Assembly: GCA_012520725.1 (NCBI GenBank)
Contig: JAAYNQ010000079.1
Span: 1 to 64,000 of the forward strand
Reading direction: 5' to 3'
Origin: Syntrophomonadaceae bacterium
Lineage (GTDB): Bacteria; Bacillota; Syntrophomonadia; Syntrophomonadales; Syntrophomonadaceae
DNA: 64,000 nt
Shown here: in pieces, positions 34,075 to 43,070 of the stretch
Layout of the letters: each line of letters begins with the position of its first letter
Position numbering within the stretch: position 1 is the stretch's first letter
Made by a program: the position numbers and the translations under genes
Notes under the pieces: model-generated
Databases searched by the model: none
Seen by the model: the letters and a program-made list of their open reading frames with translations, nothing else
Told to the model about the DNA's origin: nothing

Positions 34075-34701
34075 TTAAACTCCTCTCTCTCGAATAATAC
34101 TAATCTGCTCACTCTTATAAAAAATATCGGGGGAAATCCACAGATCCCGGCTTGGGTCCAGATCAATGCCCTCTTCCAGATAAGCTCTCCAAATAAGCTT
34201 GCTGCAGTTCCATATCCTTTCGCCAGGCTTGAAAGCCAGGGCATAAAACATCTTTCCTTGCAAGCTTTGGGCATATTCTACCGCTTTCTCCTTGATTTCA
34301 GGCTCCGCTTCCACCCGCAGCAGACAGACTTCTTTATAATCACGGAAGTGATCAATAGGACGTATATGTACTCCATAATCAACAAAAGCCTCTATAACCT
34401 GACCATTGCCTACATACATGGCTACGTGAGAAAAACGGCCATAGGCACAGTCTGGATAACCACCCAGTATTATGTCTCCGATCTCCAGGCCGGAGAAAGA
34501 TATATCGTTAGCATACCGAATACTGTTGCCGTAACCGAAGTTGCCTTTTGCTGCATTATCTATATAAAGATACATAACCGCCTCCGGGTTCTCAAAAACT
34601 GTACGATTAGTGTTTAGCAGCAAGGCATAGAATACCAGCGCCAGTAGAGGGAACAGCAGTAAGGCGAATTTGTCCAGCCTGGTTTTGGAGTTAGATTTCA
34701 T
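34075..34701 (-). CDS. YiiX/NlpC-P60-like papain-fold hydrolase, membrane-anchored
   Basis: 208 aa. An N-terminal hydrophobic segment (about residues 12-28) anchors it. The segments GDIILGGYPD and FSHVAMYVGNGQVIEA (His) and the later WNCSKLIWRAY (Cys) are the active-site layout of permuted papain-like hydrolases of the YiiX/YebB group, where the Cys comes after the His. These act on amide or ester bonds in cell-wall peptides or lipids. The catalytic motif is intact. It is followed by a multi-pass membrane protein encoded in the same operon. Confidence 0.72.
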   Translation of the reverse strand: MKSNSKTRLDKFALLLFPLLALVFYALLLNTNRTVFENPEAVMYLYIDNAAKGNFGYGNSIRYANDISFSGLEIGDIILGGYPDCAYGRFSHVAMYVGNGQVIEAFVDYGVHIRPIDHFRDYKEVCLLRVEAEPEIKEKAVEYAQSLQGKMFYALAFKPGERIWNCSKLIWRAYLEEGIDLDPSRDLWISPDIFYKSEQISIIRERGV

Positions 34702-35172
34702 AAGACATCTCCCTTGATACTATATCCTGCTTAAACTATATTACCATTTTTTCTTGCTCACAAACCCTCCTAGTCCACTGGAAAAATATTCTTCCTTGGG
34801 CGGCGTACCTATGAAATTGGCTCTAAAGGTATTCCGGTCTTTGATATATGTTGGCGGGGATATCCCGGCCAAATAATACTAGCCGGTGATATTTCAGCTA
34901 CCGCGTTTTTCAAGCAAATCTGCTCAAAAATGTTCCTTGGCCTTCATTCATCTAATGTATTGCATAACCATACATTATTTTCTATAGCACCATAGAATTT
35001 TCCCCGGGATGCATAAATGCCCTTTATGCCAGTAATATTCGCCTTCTGATTGACCGATTTATAATCAATGGTTAATATTTGTATAATGTTATTGCTCAAT
35101 CCGTTGACTCTTAATTGACCAGCGTTTAAGATTAATATCATAAGATCTGTTTATTATCGGGAGGATTATTTA
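34702..35172. other. Intergenic region upstream of the double-cubane reductase operon
   Basis: AT-rich, about 470 bp between divergent genes. It probably holds both promoters. An open frame on the minus strand at 34944-35141 lacks a ribosome binding site and is not supported. Confidence 0.4.
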
Positions 35173-35940
35173 ATGAATTTTATTGGCATCGATATTGGAT
35201 CAACTGCCGCCAAAACTATTGTCTTTGACGGTACCCGAATAATATCTTCTTTTATTCTGCCTACCGGTTGGAGCAGCAAAGAGACGGCTGGTCAAATCAG
35301 AACTCATCTGAGAACGGCAGGTTTTGATGTGGATTCTGATGATACCAGAACCATCGCTACCGGTTATGGGCGGATATCAGTGGAATACGCCGACAAGATA
35401 TTAACTGAAATCAGCTGCCATGGAAAAGGCGGGTCTGCTCTTCTGGCCGGAGATGGAGTCATAATCGACGTAGGAGGGCAGGACACCAAGATTATTACGG
35501 TAGAAAATGGGGTTGCCGTACGTTTTTTAATGAATGATAAATGCTCGGCCGGAACCGGTAAATTTATTGAGATAATGGCCAACCGCATGGGGGTGGATAT
35601 CAATGAGTTATTTGCCCTGGCTCAAAAGGGCAACCCCATAACCATTAGTTCCATGTGTACAGTTTTTGCCGAATCTGAGGTAATCAGCCAGATAGGTGCC
35701 GGTAAATCCAGAGAAGATATCACCGCCGGGATTGTGGAATCAGTTGTCTCCCGGGTCGCCCTTCTGGCCTCCAGGCATGAAAAGCCGGATAAATATTTCC
35801 TTACCGGCGGCTTAAGTCTTAACCCCTATTTTGCGAAACGATTATCCCAAAAACTGGGGCAAGCGGTGTACACCTGTGAGATGGGACAATATGCGGGAGC
35901 TCTAGGCGCCGCTCTGCTGGCAGCGGAAAAACTCCAATAA
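35173..35940 (+). CDS. BadF/HgdC-type ATPase activator (double-cubane reductase reductase)
   Basis: 255 aa, ASKHA-fold ATPase with a bridging [4Fe-4S] cluster. GIDIGSTAAKT at the N-terminus, DVGGQDTK, and the two cluster cysteines C124 (KCSAGTG) and C162 (MCTVFAESE) are all conserved. These proteins use ATP hydrolysis to drive a low-potential electron into a partner Fe-S protein. The partner here is the next gene, 41 bp downstream. GGGAGG precedes the ATG. The pair matches DCCP plus DCCP-R more than 2-hydroxyglutaryl-CoA dehydratase, since no second dehydratase subunit is present. Confidence 0.92.
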   Translation: MNFIGIDIGSTAAKTIVFDGTRIISSFILPTGWSSKETAGQIRTHLRTAGFDVDSDDTRTIATGYGRISVEYADKILTEISCHGKGGSALLAGDGVIIDVGGQDTKIITVENGVAVRFLMNDKCSAGTGKFIEIMANRMGVDINELFALAQKGNPITISSMCTVFAESEVISQIGAGKSREDITAGIVESVVSRVALLASRHEKPDKYFLTGGLSLNPYFAKRLSQKLGQAVYTCEMGQYAGALGAALLAAEKLQ

Positions 35941-35981
35941 GCTTTGGGGCTTATTTTTGGCACATAAGGGGAGGAATTGTA

Positions 35982-37130
35982 TTGTTAAAACTGCCTGAAA
36001 ATTTTCAAGATTATTCAGAAGCTCGCCAACAAGGATTTATCAAGTTAAAAGAGCTGAAGGAAAGGGGCAAGAAGGTGGTAGGGATTTTCTGTACCTATAC
36101 TCCTACCGAAATGGTCCTGGCCGCTGGAGCGGTACCGGTTGGCTTATGCGGGATGAGCGATGAACCCATCCCCGCTGCAGAAAAGTTCCTGCCTAAAAAC
36201 TTATGCCCCCTTATTAAATCCAGCTATGGTTTCGCGGTTAGCGACACTTGTCCCTATTTCTACTTTTCCGATATGATCCTGGCTGAAACCACTTGCGACG
36301 GCAAAAAGAAAATGTATGAAATGATGAATGAGCTTAAATATACTCATGTTATGCAGCTGCCCCCGGGCAGAAGCGGAAGCACTGCCCTGCACTCCTGGTA
36401 TGATGAGATGCTGCGCTTGAAAGAAGTTTTAGAGCAGCAATTGGAGACAGTGATTACCGAGGATGATTTGCGTAATGCCATTCGCCTGAAGAATCGGGAG
36501 AGAAAAGCCACCCTGGATTTTTTTGAAATAGGTAGACTGAAACCCTCCCCTGTATCCGGCTATGAAATCAGCACTATCATGGATAGCAATAGCTTTATCT
36601 TCGATACTGAAGAAAAAATTGCCATTTTGGAGGAACGCACCGCCCAATTGAAGAAAGATTACCAGGAAAATTTCGCCGGCAAGCCATCACGGCCCAGGAT
36701 ATTGATTACCGGCTGCCCCAGCGGTGGGGTTAGAGATAAGATTATTCGTCAAATTGAAGAATTGGGCGCTGACATGGTTGCCTTTGAAAACTGCTCCGGC
36801 CCCCGGGCTCAAAAAGATTTAGTAGCTGAAGACAAAGATCCTTATTTAGCTCTGGCGGAAAAGTATCTTCGCATAAATTGTTCAGTAATGAGTCCTAATC
36901 CGGAAAGAATTGAAGCCCTGGGAGAAATGCTGGATGAGTACAGTGTTGATGGAGTTATCGAAATAATTTTGCAAGCCTGCCATACTTTTGCCATTGAATC
37001 GTATCGGGTGAGGAAATTCGTTACCGAAGAAAAGGGGCTCCCCTATATGGCCCTGGAAACCGATTATTCACAGACTGATACCGGGCAGATAAATACCAGA
37101 ATCAGTGCTTTTTTGGAAATCATTGATTAA
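35982..37130 (+). CDS. Double-cubane-cluster-type anaerobic reductase (HgdB/BcrC-like)
   Basis: 382 aa, TTG start with GGGGAGG upstream. It belongs to the 2-hydroxyacyl-CoA dehydratase subunit D/BcrC family. Cysteines in CTYTP, LCPLIKSS, SDTCPYFY and ETTCDGKKKMYE (N-terminal half), and ITGCPSGG, ENCSGP and LQACHTF (C-terminal half), would bind the iron-sulfur clusters. With a single catalytic subunit and an adjacent activator it fits the double-cubane cluster proteins of Carboxydothermus type, which do very-low-potential reductions of small substrates. Native substrate unknown. Confidence 0.88.
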   Translation: MLKLPENFQDYSEARQQGFIKLKELKERGKKVVGIFCTYTPTEMVLAAGAVPVGLCGMSDEPIPAAEKFLPKNLCPLIKSSYGFAVSDTCPYFYFSDMILAETTCDGKKKMYEMMNELKYTHVMQLPPGRSGSTALHSWYDEMLRLKEVLEQQLETVITEDDLRNAIRLKNRERKATLDFFEIGRLKPSPVSGYEISTIMDSNSFIFDTEEKIAILEERTAQLKKDYQENFAGKPSRPRILITGCPSGGVRDKIIRQIEELGADMVAFENCSGPRAQKDLVAEDKDPYLALAEKYLRINCSVMSPNPERIEALGEMLDEYSVDGVIEIILQACHTFAIESYRVRKFVTEEKGLPYMALETDYSQTDTGQINTRISAFLEIID

Positions 37131-37183
37131 TGAGGCAATTACCTATAATATGTTGTGGCATAGTTTTGATGTGATATAAACAC

Positions 37184-37229
37184 TACCTCAGGTTTCATCC
37201 AGAACGCTTGATTTTACTACCTGAGGGTA
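37184..37229 (+). terminator. Terminator-like hairpin after the double-cubane reductase gene
   Basis: TACCTCAGG pairs with CCTGAGGGTA (one bulged G) over a 27-base loop, 54 bp after the stop, with T-rich sequence following. Confidence 0.45.
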
Positions 37230-37326
37230 TGCTCTTTATGCTTTTATTGGACTTATTAGTATCTTAAACCTTTCTACTGCTTCCTGCTTGGGTTAAAATA
37301 AATAAAAACTGGTGTGGTGTACCTTT

Positions 37327-38019
37327 ATGAGAACTATACTCAGAAAATTGGATGGAAGGAAAACCTTGACTGAAAGGGAATACCAGGATCTCCTGCAATA
37401 CATCGATGCTCTTGGTGATAGTTCTATGGAATCCTATCGATTATTTTATAATAGATATTCTGAAGTTTTATGGCAAGAATATACAGTGTATATACCTAAA
37501 TTCAAACACGGAATGGATGACCTGCTTAATTTTTTGCTATATCATCCAGAATTAATGAGTCAAATTCAAAAGACGGCTAATTGCTTGAAACTGTTTCCCT
37601 TGGAATTGCATCCTTACCTTTCCTACCTGCTGGAGCAGGAGCAGGACTGGGCTTTAATTAAGAAAATAAGCCGTTCCCTGTCCCGATCCTTAAGCAAACG
37701 GCCCCAGCTGCCCACAGCTCGTAAAGGGAATGCAGTATTAAAATACGAGAGGGGTAATCCATACAAGGAAATTGGACTAAAGCCCCATTTTGAACGTTTA
37801 GCCCGCTACGGATTTATTACCCGTCTACAGTCTTACCGCTATTTACAACGTGGTAAGGCCAGTCAAGATAGAATAAGTGTTCTGGATGCCGGCAGATTAG
37901 GGGGCATATACACCAATAAGGAGAAATCCATCTACTATTATATCTTTCTAAGCGAAACAGATATGATAAAGGCTGAAAATGCCTGTTTGGCATTAAATAC
38001 CGCCTTGTACGGTTTATAA
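37327..38019 (+). CDS. Unknown protein, first gene of Hsp70-like operon
   Basis: 230 aa from ATG 37327; a GTG 15 bases earlier lacks a better site. No known family recognised. It is soluble, with a helical N-terminal half (LTEREYQDLLQYIDALGDSS) and a basic centre (KISRSLSRSLSKRPQLPTAR). The C-terminal part (VLDAGRLGGIYTNKEKSIYY) may form a beta structure. No signal peptide or membrane segment. It opens a tight four-gene operon and ends 10 bp before the next gene. It may be a substrate-binding or adaptor partner of the Hsp70-like ATPase at the end of the operon, by position only. Confidence 0.7.
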   Translation: MRTILRKLDGRKTLTEREYQDLLQYIDALGDSSMESYRLFYNRYSEVLWQEYTVYIPKFKHGMDDLLNFLLYHPELMSQIQKTANCLKLFPLELHPYLSYLLEQEQDWALIKKISRSLSRSLSKRPQLPTARKGNAVLKYERGNPYKEIGLKPHFERLARYGFITRLQSYRYLQRGKASQDRISVLDAGRLGGIYTNKEKSIYYYIFLSETDMIKAENACLALNTALYGL

Positions 38020-38029
38020 GGAGTAGAAT

Positions 38030-39511
38030 ATGTCCAATCTTTCCGGGGGTTTAAGTGAGTTTATGCAAAACCAGGATCTATTTAGCATGTGGGAGAAGGA
38101 GTTGCACTTAAGGCATGAGATTCGACTGGGCAATAAGGCAGCTCTAAATATTCCTCTAGCCAAAGCTCATGAACTGGATCTTTATTATCGCAGTTGGTAT
38201 TTCTCTCCCCGGCGAATGGACTTTTTTAGATTATTAATCGAACAATTGAATAATACGGACAATATAGAGGTACTAAAATGGCTGGGAGATGCGCCGGACC
38301 ATCTGCAGCAAAACTTTTGGACTTTTCTGCCCTGGTATATCCTGCTGCATGCTCCAAATCCATCCCAACTTCAGTTTATTGTAAATCTCTACCGTCCGGA
38401 ATTATATCAGGAAATGCTGCAGGTGGTTAATGCTCTTAATCTTGAATCCTGTGAGTACCTGGCCTCCAGGACTGCCAATTCCCAACTACGCAAGCTGTTT
38501 AAAGAGCGCTCCAATGATTTGATGGCCAGTCGGAAAAGAGAATACTATGGTTTTGATCCCCGGGTTAAAAGGGATAATTTTCCCGGTATATACGGGAATA
38601 AAACTGATATTATCCTCAAAGCCTTGGATTTCCTGGACCAAAGTCGAGCTACTAACTACAAGGACCCTTATGGTTCTGAACGTTTTGCCATGTACCTGGA
38701 GGCTGCCGAGGCGGTTTTCCAGGCTGGATTGCCGGAAGACTGCCTGGCCATGCTCTTGGATCTCTACCAGGATTACCAGCGCAAAAGCCGCCTGGTAGAT
38801 CTCTTGGAGGATGAGAAAATCCATCGCAGTTTTTCCCGGCTCTTGCGGCAGGTAATCCCCTGGCAATCCTTGCTGAGACAAACACTGAACCCTTATGACA
38901 TGGCTGATAAACTCTATTTGGACTTTTTTCCGTTAATAACCCGAGATCCAGGCAGCCTGAAATATCTTTCCCTCTATGAAAGTATTACAGCAGGTTTAAA
39001 TCAATTGCAGTCCAATATAATCTACGAAATATATCTAAAAAGCAGTACCCTTATGGAGGTACGGCCTTATGAGCCTCCATGGATTGAGCAGGAGGAACTG
39101 GAAACAGGAATCGGCGTTGGTCGCGCCCGTACCCTCTTCCAAAGCGCAGCACAAAAAATATCATCTCTGCCCCATGAGTCTTTTATACTCATTGAGTACC
39201 TGCGTCTGGGCTTTATGCTAAAAAAGATCAGTCCGGATGCTGCAATGATATCGGAAATGATGGAATATTACCTGCTGTTATGGGACTGGCTGCCTCTGCC
39301 CATGTTTATGAACCAGGATATCTATATCCAACTTGCTCCCTGGGCTGCCAAAAGCCAGCAACAAAAAGCCAGGCAGATTTGTGATCTCTTATCAGAATAT
39401 AAATTGCCCCGGCTGCTGGAGGAAATATCCTCCCGTCCGGAATTACTGAGAATGAAAGAAGCTGGACCCAAACGCCAGCTTCTAAATGGCTATTTTCTGG
39501 GGGTCTTGTAA
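38030..39511 (+). CDS. Unknown large helical protein of the Hsp70-like operon
   Basis: 493 aa with AAGGAG before the ATG. No recognised domain. Almost entirely alpha-helical in composition, rich in Leu, Tyr and Trp (SMWEKELHLRHEIR, QNFWTFLPWYILLH, LWDWLPLPMFM). Repeated short helices suggest a TPR- or HEAT-like scaffold, but I could not define a clear repeat period. It has no signal peptide. The stop overlaps the ATG of the next gene (TAATG), showing translational coupling. Confidence 0.75.
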   Translation: MSNLSGGLSEFMQNQDLFSMWEKELHLRHEIRLGNKAALNIPLAKAHELDLYYRSWYFSPRRMDFFRLLIEQLNNTDNIEVLKWLGDAPDHLQQNFWTFLPWYILLHAPNPSQLQFIVNLYRPELYQEMLQVVNALNLESCEYLASRTANSQLRKLFKERSNDLMASRKREYYGFDPRVKRDNFPGIYGNKTDIILKALDFLDQSRATNYKDPYGSERFAMYLEAAEAVFQAGLPEDCLAMLLDLYQDYQRKSRLVDLLEDEKIHRSFSRLLRQVIPWQSLLRQTLNPYDMADKLYLDFFPLITRDPGSLKYLSLYESITAGLNQLQSNIIYEIYLKSSTLMEVRPYEPPWIEQEELETGIGVGRARTLFQSAAQKISSLPHESFILIEYLRLGFMLKKISPDAAMISEMMEYYLLLWDWLPLPMFMNQDIYIQLAPWAAKSQQQKARQICDLLSEYKLPRLLEEISSRPELLRMKEAGPKRQLLNGYFLGVL

Positions 39512-41079
39512 TGAAGGATAATCTTAAAGCCGAAAACTACTTACAGAATTTGGAGCATTTTTTATTTCTGCTTCGAAAAGAAGTAGACTCCCTTAGCCGG
39601 CAATACCAGTCAGATACTCTTTCTACAGAGGATCTAGACCATTACCTGCTGGCGGTCAATTCCTTTTATTACCGCAGCTTTCAGGAGAAATTCTGGCCTC
39701 TTTACCAAAAAGAAATAAACCAAGAGGTAAACAACTTGCTGAATATTAAGCTGCAACAGAGCCAGCTTAGCAAGTATGTAGCAGCTCTTATCAAACGCCA
39801 TGCTCATCTGTTTAATCAGGTTAAGACCTGGTCTAATCAATTGCAAGGTTTAAAAAGGCAGATTTCCGATCTTGTTTTATCATTTCAGGATGAAATAGAC
39901 CGGCAAGTACTGGAACTGGTCTATAGCCTTAAAGAATTAGGAAGCCAACTTCGAGAGCTGGACAGCTTTATGCAGGAGCTGAAGGTCTTGTTAAACAAAT
40001 TGCAAAGCTGGCCCAAAAGCCAGCAGCTTCAGTTTATGCTTACCTCTGCCAGATCCCTTGCCGGTACTTTGAACATGGACTATAGCAGCAGGTATTACCA
40101 TATGCTGAAACAGCAAAAGCTGATCATGGATTTGCTGAACAAAAGCCAGCTAGAGGATAATATCCGCTTAGACCGGATAAAACGCCTGCGCCAGCAGATC
40201 CTGGAATATGTTTCCACTGACGGGGACCATTTGGACAGCTTTTATCAAATTCAGATTCAGTCCCGGGCTCTCCATTATACGGAACTTATCATTCTGCATA
40301 TACAGTTGGGCAACTCTTCTCGAGTGCAGGAACTGCTCCAGGAATTTGCAGAATTTTATACTGCCTGGGGGGAATTGCTGGACCTCTTGCTTAGCCATCA
40401 CAGCAATCCAGCCTTAATCCAACTGCCCGAATTATATAGACTCCAGCTTAGCCAGCCTGGCTACCTGGAAGAGCTATATTATGATCTTACTTCCACCTTC
40501 GCCTCCATAAATTCACTGGAACAGGAACTTGACAGGAGTCCTAAAGCAGACTTCAACTATCTCTGCCAGGAGCTGCAAAATCTTCTGCAAATATCGGCTC
40601 CCCTCTATCAAGCCATGGCCCAGGAGTGTTCCCGCCATAAATTGGAGCAGCTTACTAATCGTTTGCAAGTGATAAACCGGGGCTGGGAATCGTTGGATAT
40701 TAGGATGAGGCTTATTGTCGAAGAGTACCAGCACAGTGCTGAATTAATCAAATATAATGAAAAAGCAGTGGCTTTACTGGATGGACATCTTATACTGCTG
40801 GATAATATCCGGCATGATTTGGAAAGGCTACTGACTCCACGTAATCTAACCCGAATATGGAAGGATTTTGATATCAGAGTAACTCATATCCCACTAACTC
40901 CAGGCCAAGTATTGCCTGCTCCATACTTATATCTTCTGGATAAGTACCATATCGCTACCAGGCTGGTTGAGGAGGCAGATAATACTATATTAGAGGCCCA
41001 GGGAGACATCTTCTTGATAAGGGTGGAGGATGAAAGCAGCGAAGAAATCCCTTATTTCATTGTCGGTCGGAAAGGATAG
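39511..41079 (+). CDS. Unknown coiled-coil protein of the Hsp70-like operon
   Basis: 522 aa. About 440 residues are heptad-like coiled coil with many Leu and Gln (e.g. NQLQGLKRQISDLVLSFQDE, ELGSQLRELDSFMQELKVLL). The last 70 residues form a different, probably beta-rich domain ending DIFLIRVEDESSEEIPYFIV. Soluble; no membrane segments. Coiled-coil partners of Hsp70 proteins include nucleotide-exchange factors such as GrpE, but no GrpE motif is visible. Starts inside the stop of the previous gene and ends 6 bp before the Hsp70-like gene. Confidence 0.75.
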   Translation: MKDNLKAENYLQNLEHFLFLLRKEVDSLSRQYQSDTLSTEDLDHYLLAVNSFYYRSFQEKFWPLYQKEINQEVNNLLNIKLQQSQLSKYVAALIKRHAHLFNQVKTWSNQLQGLKRQISDLVLSFQDEIDRQVLELVYSLKELGSQLRELDSFMQELKVLLNKLQSWPKSQQLQFMLTSARSLAGTLNMDYSSRYYHMLKQQKLIMDLLNKSQLEDNIRLDRIKRLRQQILEYVSTDGDHLDSFYQIQIQSRALHYTELIILHIQLGNSSRVQELLQEFAEFYTAWGELLDLLLSHHSNPALIQLPELYRLQLSQPGYLEELYYDLTSTFASINSLEQELDRSPKADFNYLCQELQNLLQISAPLYQAMAQECSRHKLEQLTNRLQVINRGWESLDIRMRLIVEEYQHSAELIKYNEKAVALLDGHLILLDNIRHDLERLLTPRNLTRIWKDFDIRVTHIPLTPGQVLPAPYLYLLDKYHIATRLVEEADNTILEAQGDIFLIRVEDESSEEIPYFIVGRKG

Positions 41080-41085
41080 TGAAAA

Positions 41086-42789
41086 ATGCATCTGGGTATC
41101 GATATGGGAACTTCATATACCAAAATCGCAGCCTTATCCCAGGGAGAGTGGTTGGATCTGGGCCAAGAATCCATTCCCAGTGTAGCTGCCTATGTACCTG
41201 CCACCGGCAAACTATATTTTGGCTGGCTGGCTCTACGCCTGGATGAACCAAGCATTGAGAAAGCCTTCTTTTTTAAACTGGATTTAAAACGCTATCCTCA
41301 CTATTACCTGGGACCTTATAGTTTAAGCCAGGTAATAGAGAGTTTTTTTGCTTTTCTATACCATGAATATATAGCAAAACAATGCCCTGAGCTGCATTCT
41401 CTAACTCTAGCCGTACCCAACTATTTTGGATTAAAAGCCCGGCAAATACTGTTGGAAGGGGCCCGCCAGGTATTTGGCCTTAGAGAAATTTACCTGCTTC
41501 CGGAACCCTTAGCCGCCTTATTGGCTTACAACACTCTTAACCCCTCCTGTCCATTGGAAGGCAGCGTGCTCAGTATAGATATTGGAGGGGGAACCACTGA
41601 TTTTAGTTTTTTGGATCTGGCCGGTCAGCGGCAGGAAATGATTTTGGAGTCCCAGTTCCAAATAGGCTATGATGCCTTTTCCGGTTCCGAGCTGGATCAA
41701 GGTATTATTCGTAATATTTTTTTCCCCCTTTACCACTTACAAAGCGGCCAGACTATACCGGAAAGATTTATCAGTGCCAAGGCATTAAATAGCTTTGAAC
41801 GCCAGCTTTACCAGTACTGGCTGGTGGAAGCGGAGAAGCTCAAGCTGGAAATCAGCCAACGGGGATGGGCCGCCTTTCATTTGACTGATTTCTTTAGAGG
41901 CTTTTCCATCCATTCCCATATGGAACAAGATTCCTTTCTGGATTGTCTGGAACCCATATATAATCGGCTCCGTTTGTATTGCCAGGGAATCTTAAGGGAC
42001 CGGGCCACTTCATTGGGATTAGCCGGCAGCCAGGGATGGAATCTGGATGCTATTTTGCTTCAGGGAGGAGCTTCCCAGTCCCCCCAGGTAGAAGAGATTA
42101 TCCAGGAATGTTTTCCAGGCATACCGTTGACCAAAGCCAACTCAATTAACCTGGTGGCCCAGGGATTATGTTACTGGAAGGCCTATTCCCACCATCGCTT
42201 TAGTAATCTGAAAACTATATACCCTTTCGACTTCTACCAGGAAGTCTACGATATCAAGGAAGGACAAAGTTATCTGGCTCGAATCCCCTTTGATACCGCT
42301 AATCTGGAACTGGATGTAGATGGCCGTTACCCTATATTATCCCTGCTTCCTCCCTCAGAACTCAAGATAAAGGAAGAAAATTCATTTTCCCTGAAAATAT
42401 TTGAAGTAGCTCAGGGAGAAGGTAACACCACCAGTGAACGCTTCCAGGGCATGGAAGCAGTTTTGGACCTGAACTGGCAAGGGAGCCATATTCCGCAGCA
42501 TTTAAAAGTGTATTTAAATTTAGCTGAAAGCTGCCTGGAAGCGTCAAGTGAAGAACTGACCCTCACCAGGCGGGAAACAGATTTTTCACTTTTTCCTGAT
42601 TGGCTCAATGGGCAGCTCAGATCCCTGGAAATACTTAAAAGCTATAAATACCTTAATCCACATCTTATTGAGGATTTGGAGGCTTGCCTGAAAAAGGCCG
42701 GAGAAGAAATGCAATTCCCTTATGAAAACCATGCTGAAATTGTGTATTATAAGCTATTATGCCTCTTGCAGATTTTGGATAGCCGGTAA
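41086..42789 (+). CDS. Hsp70/actin-superfamily ATPase, divergent (non-DnaK)
   Basis: 567 aa. It has the complete ASKHA nucleotide site: phosphate-1 GIDMGTSYTK (4-13), phosphate-2 SIDIGGGTTDFS (163-174), connect segment LPEPLAALLAY (138-148) and adenosine motif LLQGGASQSPQ (324-334). After about residue 370 comes a short beta-rich region and a helical end (shorter than DnaK's 638 aa, no EEVD or DnaK lid similarity). Hsp70-like fold is clear, but it is not the housekeeping chaperone: no dnaJ or grpE nearby. It is the last gene of the four-gene operon, with 6-bp spacing. Confidence 0.9.
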   Translation: MHLGIDMGTSYTKIAALSQGEWLDLGQESIPSVAAYVPATGKLYFGWLALRLDEPSIEKAFFFKLDLKRYPHYYLGPYSLSQVIESFFAFLYHEYIAKQCPELHSLTLAVPNYFGLKARQILLEGARQVFGLREIYLLPEPLAALLAYNTLNPSCPLEGSVLSIDIGGGTTDFSFLDLAGQRQEMILESQFQIGYDAFSGSELDQGIIRNIFFPLYHLQSGQTIPERFISAKALNSFERQLYQYWLVEAEKLKLEISQRGWAAFHLTDFFRGFSIHSHMEQDSFLDCLEPIYNRLRLYCQGILRDRATSLGLAGSQGWNLDAILLQGGASQSPQVEEIIQECFPGIPLTKANSINLVAQGLCYWKAYSHHRFSNLKTIYPFDFYQEVYDIKEGQSYLARIPFDTANLELDVDGRYPILSLLPPSELKIKEENSFSLKIFEVAQGEGNTTSERFQGMEAVLDLNWQGSHIPQHLKVYLNLAESCLEASSEELTLTRRETDFSLFPDWLNGQLRSLEILKSYKYLNPHLIEDLEACLKKAGEEMQFPYENHAEIVYYKLLCLLQILDSR

Positions 42790-43070
42790 ATGGGATTTTT
42801 AATAATACCCGGCTCTCTGATGAAAAGGCTATATTGCATGGGTTTGAATGTATAAATTCCCTGGGTCGGCTTTCACATGGTAGACTTGTCTGCTTGTCCT
42901 GTGTTTCCATGCAGGGCTTGCCTCACGAAGAAAAGGGTAGTTAAAGCTTGTTGCCATGCTGCATAACGACTGCTGGATATAATGCATCCAAAGCAGTTGT
43001 TCTATGGTTTTTCGGGGAGAATCAAGTCGTCCCATCGTTAAACAGAAGTTTCAAAAGGAGTTGATAAATA

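Noticed and set aside
34944-35141. 65-codon open frame on the minus strand
   Set aside because: No ribosome binding site, AT-rich promoter region of a divergent gene, no recognisable protein features.
41086-42789. Housekeeping DnaK
   Set aside because: Too short, with no DnaK-type substrate-binding or lid region, and no dnaJ, grpE or hrcA nearby.
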